A DNA stretch of 64,000 bases from Selaginella moellendorffii (lineage: Eukaryota; Streptophyta; Lycopodiopsida; Selaginellales; Selaginellaceae): contig NW_003314356.1 in the NCBI RefSeq assembly GCF_000143415.4, forward strand, positions 293,462 through 357,461, read 5' to 3'. The position numbers and the translations under genes are program-made. Of the stretch, positions 57,984-64,000 are shown in pieces. The notes beneath the pieces are model-generated. The model was not told where the DNA came from. It made no database searches and saw only the letters and a list, made by a program, of their open reading frames with translations. The first letter of the stretch is position 1, and each line of letters begins with the position of its first letter.

Positions 57984-58644
57984 TGTGGCTAGAGCACCTA
58001 AAGGCGAAAGGCGGGAAGAGTACCCATGAGGCTTGCGTAAAACCACAGTGTTCTGAAATGTTTTCCCAAAGTCCCAAACAGTGAAAGGGAAGAGGAGTAG
58101 GCCTCTAATGCAGTGACCAAGGATACGATCACATGGTGAGGAAGTCCCAAAGGATAGGGGGACTTAGCGGTCAGGCCTGCGGGCCTTGATCCAGTGGCAG
58201 TGTTGGCGAACACGGCCATAGACTAAAAGGGACTTGGTGGGGATTGGAAAAGAGTTGTCGGGGAAGGCTATTCCCCATGTCTGCGGGCATCCTAAGGATG
58301 CTAAGGAGTAGATCTGGGATGATCACTCATGGACGGACGGCCCAGTCTTTGAGAGACGGGATTATGATGTAGGTGGCTTTAGACCACCGGAGTGACCAAA
58401 GTTAATGGGCATGGCCTAGCGTAACGGGCTGGTATGTCGGTGGTACCTTGGGGTGTCGGTCATGGGATCGGACAGATGGAGCACTTGGACCAAGTGCAAA
58501 GGTTGAGTGGCATGGATGCCATTCTCAGGGCTGGCAAGCCCCAAGTCCTAACTGGGACTTATGGAGGTTGTGAATGAGACTCCTCCAAGTGGTCGGAGGT
58601 GCAGTTAAGTGACTAAAGTAAAATGGAAAAATTAGTCGCTTACA
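57984..58644 (+). mobile_element. Partial LTR A (3' end), copy 1 of a tandem pair
   Basis: Matches the last about 660 bp of LTR A (compare 3754-4413), ending ATTAGTCGCTTACA at 58644. Its left part, including the GAGTCC array, is missing. It directly abuts a second partial copy. Confidence 0.8.
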
Positions 58645-59325
58645 AGAACCTTGCTCTAAGCCCATGGCTAAAGCACCCAAAGGTGGAAGGCAAGGAGAGT
58701 ACCCATGAAGCTCGCGTAGGGCCACAATGTTCCAAAATGTTGTCCCAAAGGCCCAAATTGTGGAAAGGAAGAGGATTAATCCTCTGATGTAGTGATCAAG
58801 GATACAGTCAGGTGGTGAGGAAGTCCCAGAGGACCGTGGGACTTAGTGGTCGGGCCTATGGGCCTCGATCTAGTGGCAGTGTTGGCAAACACGGCCATGG
58901 GCAGCAAGGGACTTGGTGGGGACCAGACAAGGGATATTGGGGAAGGCTATTCCCCATATCTGTGGGCATCCTAAGGATGTTAAGAAGTGGATCTGGGATG
59001 ATCACTCATGGACGGATGGCCCGGTCTTTGGGAGACGGGATTGTGATGTAGGTGGTGTCAAACCATCGGTGTGACCAAGGTGAATGGGCATGGCCTTAGC
59101 GTAATAGGCTGATATGTTGGTGGTACCTTGGGGTGTCAGTTATGGGATCGAACACGAGGAGCACTTGGACTAAGTGCAATGGTTGAGTGGCATGAATGCC
59201 ATTCTTGGGGCTAGTAAGTCCCTAAGTCTAGAATAGGACTTACGGAGGTTGTGAGGGAGACTCCTCCAAGTGGTCGGAGGTGTGGTTAAGTGACTAAAGT
59301 AGAATGGAAAATTTAGTCGCTTACA
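58645..59325 (+). mobile_element. Partial LTR A (3' end), copy 2 of a tandem pair
   Basis: Again the 3' third of LTR A, beginning AGAACCTTGCTCTAAGCCCA (compare 3737) and ending TTAGTCGCTTACA. It is diverged from copy 1 and both break at nearly the same LTR position. Confidence 0.8.
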
Positions 59326-59535
59326 GTTAGGCTCTAGTCACCATGGTCCTTCTTTTAGGGTCTACTAAAAATTGGTTCTCCCTCTAGATCCATCATTTTG
59401 AATATTCCTTCAGAATATTTTTGCCCCACTCGTCAACCATGAGAATCTAATTGGGCTCCAAATGTTAGGATCTTATCCCTTACACCCTAAGCCAACTAGC
59501 TAAAGGGGTGATCACTTTATTGCAGGGCCCTTTCT
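59326..59535. other. Unassigned
   Basis: About 210 bp with no recognisable gene or repeat. Confidence 0.5.
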
Positions 59536-59943
59536 TTATCCTATTGTCTTGACTTGGTGCCTAACAAAAGATGAGTTGATCAGTGTTGGTTTTCCAGCAT
59601 TGCTCTGCATCATTTGCTGGTAAGGATAATCCCAAAGGAGAATCAACATACTGCTTTGTTGTTTCTCCAGTTCTTTAGTGGTAGTGACGATGCCACACTT
59701 ACCACTAATCAAGCTCCAGCCATCCACTGAAACTGCTAGGCTGGTGATAGTTGAGAAATGCTTCTCCAAAACAGTGGAAGATTTTTTTGTCACTAGATCC
59801 CACACCCGTATGAGGGATAAGGTATTTCTTTTTTCAATAAACAAATACAGTGTTGTTGCATGGAGGTTCAAAATATTTGGAGTCTTTATGACTAAAGGTA
59901 CTGCATGAAGGAACTGTACAGGTAATTGAAGAAATGGACGCAA
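59536..59943 (-). pseudogene. UTP13/TBL3-like WD40 fragment (minus)
   Basis: The minus-strand frame contains IRVWDLVTKK, then EKHFSTITSLAVSVDGWSL and later LLWDY. This resembles the WD repeat of UTP13/TBL3 (U3 snoRNP, 18S rRNA processing) that reads RVWDL...EKHFSAVTS. A possible donor GGTAAGTGTGG follows LISG, but no acceptor restores the frame, so this looks like a decayed fragment rather than a working exon. Confidence 0.55.
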
Positions 59944-60072
59944 TCTGTGTTCTAGATGGCTGCAATCGACCAGGAAGTTCTATCTTGAGAAGAAGGGCTC
60001 GAAGCCAAATATGTTACTGTTGGCAAGCTTGGAGTTATCCATATGTTCTCTATCGAAGGGTCTGTATGAGGA

Positions 60073-60360
60073 ATGATCATTAGTTTGTCTTGCATTGATT
60101 TTATTTTTATTTCTGGTGACTATAGGGGAAATTGCATAAACAAAAAAAATTCTTTCAACGTTTGCATAGCAACAGATGATATGGACAAGACAAAGCATGG
60201 GTTTACTATGGCATATATTCTTCTAGATGCAAAAGGAGTTCTTTGCATCACACATGATCATCTCATTTCCTTTTATGAGCCATTTCTAGTAGACTACAAA
60301 CAAAGAGATTTGCACAATCAGCAAGTGCTTAGAGAAGATTGTAGAGTTAAGGCATTCTAA
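60073..60360 (+). pseudogene. UTP13/TBL3-like fragment (plus)
   Basis: The plus-strand frame contains TDDMDKTKHGFTMAYIL and AKGVLCITHDHLISFYEP. This resembles the UTP13 stretch with SSDDEESKRGFTAA...GLLCVTADQQFFFYS, which lies C-terminal to the segment found on the opposite strand at 59943-59536. The opposite orientations mean the gene copy was inverted or assembled from pieces. Not a functional gene here. Confidence 0.5.
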
Positions 60361-60376
60361 GTAAAGGTATGCTATG

Positions 60377-60472
60377 GATTGCCTGGAAAAATATATAAGC
60401 TTTTCCCACCTTGCTCATCATACTGCAGCCTCTGGAGGTCTATTATCTCTCTCTCTACTCTACAGGTGACAA
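60377..60472 (+). repeat. 95-bp repeat ending in an acceptor-like CTCTACAG
   Basis: Near-copy of 57862-57955 (shared core TTTTCCCACCTTG...CAGCCTCT...GGTCT). Both lie next to WD40-like debris and end in CTCTACAG, so they may be duplicated intron ends from one gene. Confidence 0.6.
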
Positions 60473-60614
60473 ACCAATTACGATTGAAGCTTGCTGGACT
60501 TCATGCATCAAGTCACAAGCTTTGGGCTGGGACTTACGAGATTAGACATTCTTGAGAAGTCTGAGAGGCATACAGATGTTATGGATACCATCACGAATCA
60601 TCTTGGCCTGAGTA

Positions 60615-61995
60615 GCTACAGAGATGAGACCGAGTCCAAAATTGAGTCCAAGACTGACTTTGAGACCGAGTTTGAGACCAAGTCCGAGATTGAGTCTGAG
60701 ATCCAAGATCAAGTCTGAGATCCAAGATCAAGTCTGAGACTGAGTTCGAATACTAAAATAGGTTGTTGTAAGCAACCAAAGAGAATGACTCGAGAGACGA
60801 TCCATAGGGTTCAAATATAGAGGGAAAGGGCCCATGAATAAGAGTGCACCCCTTTTCCAATCAGTTAAGGGTCTTGGGATACTTGGAGTTAAGCATCCTT
60901 GGGTTTGAATAGTACTGGGCTGGGTGACCTCTCGGGAAGTCCAAATTCAGGAACTTACATTTGGTATCAGAGAGGTCTCGGGTCCGACTCTATTGGTTGG
61001 CTAAGGGAATCACACCACATGTTGATTGACATTTGGCTGGTCCATTTTGCTCCTACTAGGCTCGACCCGAGGGGTAGGGTGTCAAGAAAGTGGGGCTCTC
61101 GGGAGAGCTGTGGCTCTCAGCTTCCGTTCACGAGAGCATGAACTTGCAGGGAAGCGTGGTGGATTGTAAACAACCAAAGAGAACAACTCGAGAGACAATC
61201 AATGGGGTTCAAATATAGAGGGAAAGGGCCCATGAATAAGAGTGCACCCCCTTTTCCAATCGGTTAAGGGTTTTAGGATACTTGGAGTTAAATGTCCTTG
61301 GGTTTGAATAGTACTAGGCTGGGTAACCTCCCGGGAAGTCCAAATTCAGAAGCTTACAGTTATGGGGTGAAAACCCAAAGTGATCATCTCCTACATGAGG
61401 CATTGAAGGGTGTTCCAAAAGTATAGTACGGATAATGAGGATAAGGACCTAGTCTTGAAGGAATTCTTCAATAGTGCTTCTAAAATGAGTTGAGGTTAGG
61501 ACTGATTAGTGGCCTTGGGTGGAAATGAGCATGGATTTGGGGGGTGCCAGAGAGGCCTCTTAAGGAAGTGCTTAAGAATAGCTCTTACTCTTGAAAAGGA
61601 AACTGACTATAGTGCTTTTGGCTCATATAGACTGGTGCTTCACTTGAGTACCATATGGCTCATTATAGGGGCTTGGGTTTTCCTTTTGGGAAGGAGTGGG
61701 GGAATAGGAGTACCCATACCAGGCCATTTAGCCATGGTGTTTCTCTTTAGGGTCCCAAAGTAAGAGATGCACTCAAGGTTTGGGATTTAGAAGGTTCGAT
61801 GATTAAATCTTATTATATGATAGGATGTTAAGAACATAAAGGTTTAGTGTGCTTGGCTGCTTATGCGTGTGGAGAATATAGTTGAAACTTAAGTCCAATT
61901 TAACTCCTTGGGGAGGGGGATTATGAGAGAATGTAGAAAATTTTGAATGGATGGCTAACACCCTAATGCTTGTGCAATGAGTATTTGAATCCAAG
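60615..61995 (+). mobile_element. Old LTR B relic, interrupted by TRIM D
   Basis: 60615-60766 is a worn GAGTCCGAG array (compare 29206-29510), and 61364 to about 61995 matches the rest of LTR B (compare 29516 on). The LTR start and the last about 100 bp are missing. It is joined directly to gag-like sequence, so the LTR end, primer-binding site and gag start were deleted. Confidence 0.8.
60767..61358 (+). mobile_element. Complete TRIM D element (592 bp)
   Basis: LTRs of 193 and 194 bp (60767-60959 and 61165-61358) flank a 205-bp non-coding middle. TTGGTATCAGAGA (60961-60973) is the primer-binding site, and GCAGGGAAGCGTGGTGGAT (61146-61164) is the polypurine tract. Flanking 5-mers are GTTGT and GTTAT. 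Its size, arrangement and lack of coding fit a terminal-repeat retrotransposon in miniature. It matches both halves of the element around the big stack. Confidence 0.9.
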
Positions 61996-62572
61996 ATGGA
62001 ACCTCCAATCAAACAAAGAACTACGATGAGGAATCCCTGCATAAAGAGGATTCTAGTAGGGAGACTTCCAAATAGGTGTCTAGTGGTGAGGTTCAATTAT
62101 CCAAGGCTCAACTGGATACTCTAGACGGTCAATTGCCACAAATCAATGCTCTAGTAGAGACCCTCATACATAAGCTAAAGTATGACAAGAAACATAAGAA
62201 AAGGCAAAAGACTGTAAATGCTAGTAATGTAGAAGGTGTTGACCATTTGGCAAGCATTGAGGTAGGACTAGACAAAATCGAGCAAATTAAGGTGGGAGTT
62301 TATCCCTCAAGCAGTTCTTAAGTATAAATCAATACCCTCACCAGTCTTAAAAGGAGTGAATGACTATAAAGTGGATGGAAGATTAGTTTTACAATATGAA
62401 GGATTATTTTTGAGCATTGCGGTTACCAAACTTGAAAAATGTCTTATGTGCAAAAGCATATTTAGCATATAATATTAAAACTAATGATAGGGGCCAACGA
62501 GGAATCGTTGGCCATTTGGGAAGTGATAAAGGTGAGGATTCAAGCAATCTATATTTCTCCAAATGCAACTAA
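61996..62572 (+). pseudogene. Decayed chromovirus B gag
   Basis: Clearly related to 22185-22780: EVQLSKAQLDTLDGQLPQINALVETLIHKLK-type sequence corresponds to the [20 protein letters not shown] region of the complete copy. Frameshifts and stops are present. The frame 62076-62321 is its longest open piece. Confidence 0.8.
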
Positions 62573-62706
62573 GGGAAAGGGCATATAAACAAGAATGCAT
62601 ATCCTTTTTCAATTGGTTAAATTGGTTATTTGGTGTTATATATTCTTGGGTTTAAATAATATTAAGCTATGTGACCTCCCAAGAAGTCCAAATTCAAGAG
62701 ATTACA
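62573..62706 (+). mobile_element. Partial LTR of family D
   Basis: Matches the last two thirds of LTR D (AGGGAAAGGGCATATAAACA ... AAGTCCAAATTCAAGAG), ending ATTACA. It is truncated on the left. Confidence 0.7.
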
Positions 62707-62717
62707 ATTGGATACTT

Positions 62718-63740
62718 TGCATAACTTATCAAAACCTTGCTCTAGCTATATAGCTGGGGCATCCTAGTGGTGCAAGGTGGAGGGAGTAGCCACAATGCTT
62801 GTGCTAGGCTGTAGTGCTCTGAAATGCCATTTTGAAGTTTTGGATCTTGGAGAAGAAGAAGAGTGGTGCTCTTGTTTTGTGACTGTAGCACATGTGATCA
62901 TGGGATGAGATTTGGATATACTGTCACTATGGATCTTTGGAACTTTGGAACTTTGGGGGACAAATGGGAATAAAATAACCACTAAGGGCTCTCTCATAAA
63001 GCACTTGCCCCTTTTTCAATTGGATTAAGGGGAGAGAGATAAAGTGTGTTATATGTGGTATCAAAACAAATGGCATGGGTTTGATTCCTATTGATTAATG
63101 GCTACTTAAAAATATAATATACCCTTGAGCAAGGTATATTCCTACCCCTAAATTTGAAATTGTACATATTGGGCATCCATGCATACATCCTTCCTCTTGG
63201 TGGAGCATCCACTAACAAAGGTATCCACCATGGGCCTGTGGTACAGGTGGATGACTAATTGCTTCACATGGAATAATTAGTCTACGCAATGGAAGAATTG
63301 CTAGATTCAATGTAGAAATGGAGGTGTTAGTTCTTCTTGGCTCAATAAAGGTTATTAGTCAATAGTCAATAAAGACATTAAATCTTTGAAGGAGGGGGGG
63401 GGGGGGGTGAGTGTAGCCCATATGATAATGTGATGAGATTTGGACATATTGTCACCGTGGATCTTTGGAACTTTGGGGAATAAATGAGGATAAAATAACC
63501 ACTAAAGGCTTTTTCACAAAGCAATTGCCCCTTTTTTTATTAGATTAAAGGGAGAGAGATAAGGTGTGCTACAATGACCAAAGTATGGATATATAGTGAT
63601 GAAGCTCCAGAGATTAGCAGTTTTTAGTGAATGGGCCTTTAGGCCCTAAACCAATGGTGGTGTTGGTGGAAACTACTATGAATGGAGAAGGACTTAGTGG
63701 TGATTAAAGATGGAATATTGAGAGATAGTGTTCTTTATGT
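62718..63740 (+). mobile_element. Very old LTR A relic
   Basis: 62718-62883 and 63579 to about 63740 align to the 3' third of LTR A (compare 3740-4040), much diverged. The insertion 62884-63573 separates them. Confidence 0.6.
62884..63573 (+). mobile_element. TRIM E, a second miniature LTR element
   Basis: Direct repeats 62884-63053 and 63412-63573 (TGTAGC(A/C)CATGTGATCAT-like start, GTGTGCTACA-like end) flank 358 bp of non-coding DNA. A TGGTATCA primer-binding-like site follows the first repeat (63056), and a GGAGGGGGGG purine run precedes the second. Flanking GTGAC and ATGAC form a target duplication with one mismatch in the A LTR relic. Confidence 0.7.
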
Positions 63741-64000
63741 CTTGGAGTAATTTTATTCTTTTAAATATATATCTCATTTTTTGGTATGAGTGCAATAATC
63801 CCATCAATAGAATTGTCTAGCCATTCTCTAGTGCATATGACCTCCTTCCATATGTTGAAAACTTTTGGCCCTAACCATTCCCAGCTCTTTTTGTAGAAGG
63901 TTGGCGGCATCCTATCTTGGCTTAGCATCTTATCATCTTTTAAGTTGTGTAGCACCTCTTGGAGTTCGTCTATAGTGCACAATGGCAAAGTGTATTTGAT
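63741..64000 (-). pseudogene. LINE reverse transcriptase fragment
   Basis: The minus-strand frame (63988-63761, continuing past the window edge) contains TIDELQEVLHNLKDDKM, MPPTFYKKSWEWLGPKV and IIALIPKN. This is the N-terminal part of a plant L1-type LINE reverse transcriptase, where family members read K-x-P-G-x-D-G, FYK-x-x-W and LIPK. The frame ends in a stop soon after IPKN, so the copy is truncated or broken. Confidence 0.75.

Overview
The window looks like nuclear DNA of a land plant that makes swimming sperm. It carries a Ty3/gypsy chromovirus of plant type next to two axonemal genes, a sperm-tail PG-rich (SHIPPO) repeat protein and SPAG17/PF6. Spliceosomal introns are tiny: 24 of the 26 introns in my SPAG17 model are 40-59 bp. 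Motile sperm plus micro-introns suggest a lycophyte, most likely Selaginella-like. That assignment is inference; I cannot run a search.

Region 1 (1-5030) is tandem, non-coding LTR-retrotransposon DNA (family A): internal region, one LTR, then the start of another internal region with a primer-binding site. Region 2 (5031-6337) is mostly featureless, with a bZIP-like remnant and half of a broken exon.

Region 3 (6338-39131) is one nested transposon stack that can be unpacked from LTR ends (TG...CA) and 5-bp target duplications. A 0.6-kb TRIM (family D) sits in an exon of a decayed gene. Inside it lies an old family-A element. Inside that lie a gypsy element C (8909-13038) and a younger family-A element (13382-35895). 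The younger A element contains a truncated chromovirus B (itself holding a 1.2-kb C derivative), a captured FCP1/HAD-phosphatase-like gene (18023-19637), a nearly complete chromovirus B (20019-30285, holding a retroposon and a solo A LTR), and a second retroposon copy. Family A has no coding capacity but shares PBS, polypurine tract and LTR architecture with B, so it looks like a LARD mobilised by B. The B polyprotein is interrupted by two in-phase introns (47 and 52 bp); the first separates the integrase catalytic Glu from the two catalytic Asp residues, and both introns recur in the second B copy.

Region 4 (39132-43390) holds decayed exons of the gene split by the stack, then AT-rich DNA with simple repeats. 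Region 5 (43391-56801) is the gene-rich core: an intronless 1320-residue SHIPPO-repeat protein (minus), a two-exon zinc-motif BTB/POZ protein (plus) and a 27-exon SPAG17/PF6 gene (plus, about 2078 residues). SHIPPO proteins and PF6 both belong to the sperm axoneme (microtubule doublet and central-pair C1a projection).

Region 6 (56802-64000) is debris: two tandem partial A LTRs, UTP13/TBL3-like WD40 fragments in opposite orientations, an old B element carrying a complete TRIM D, a second TRIM family (E) inside an A-LTR relic, and a LINE reverse-transcriptase fragment at the right edge. All exon models and repeat boundaries were worked out by eye.
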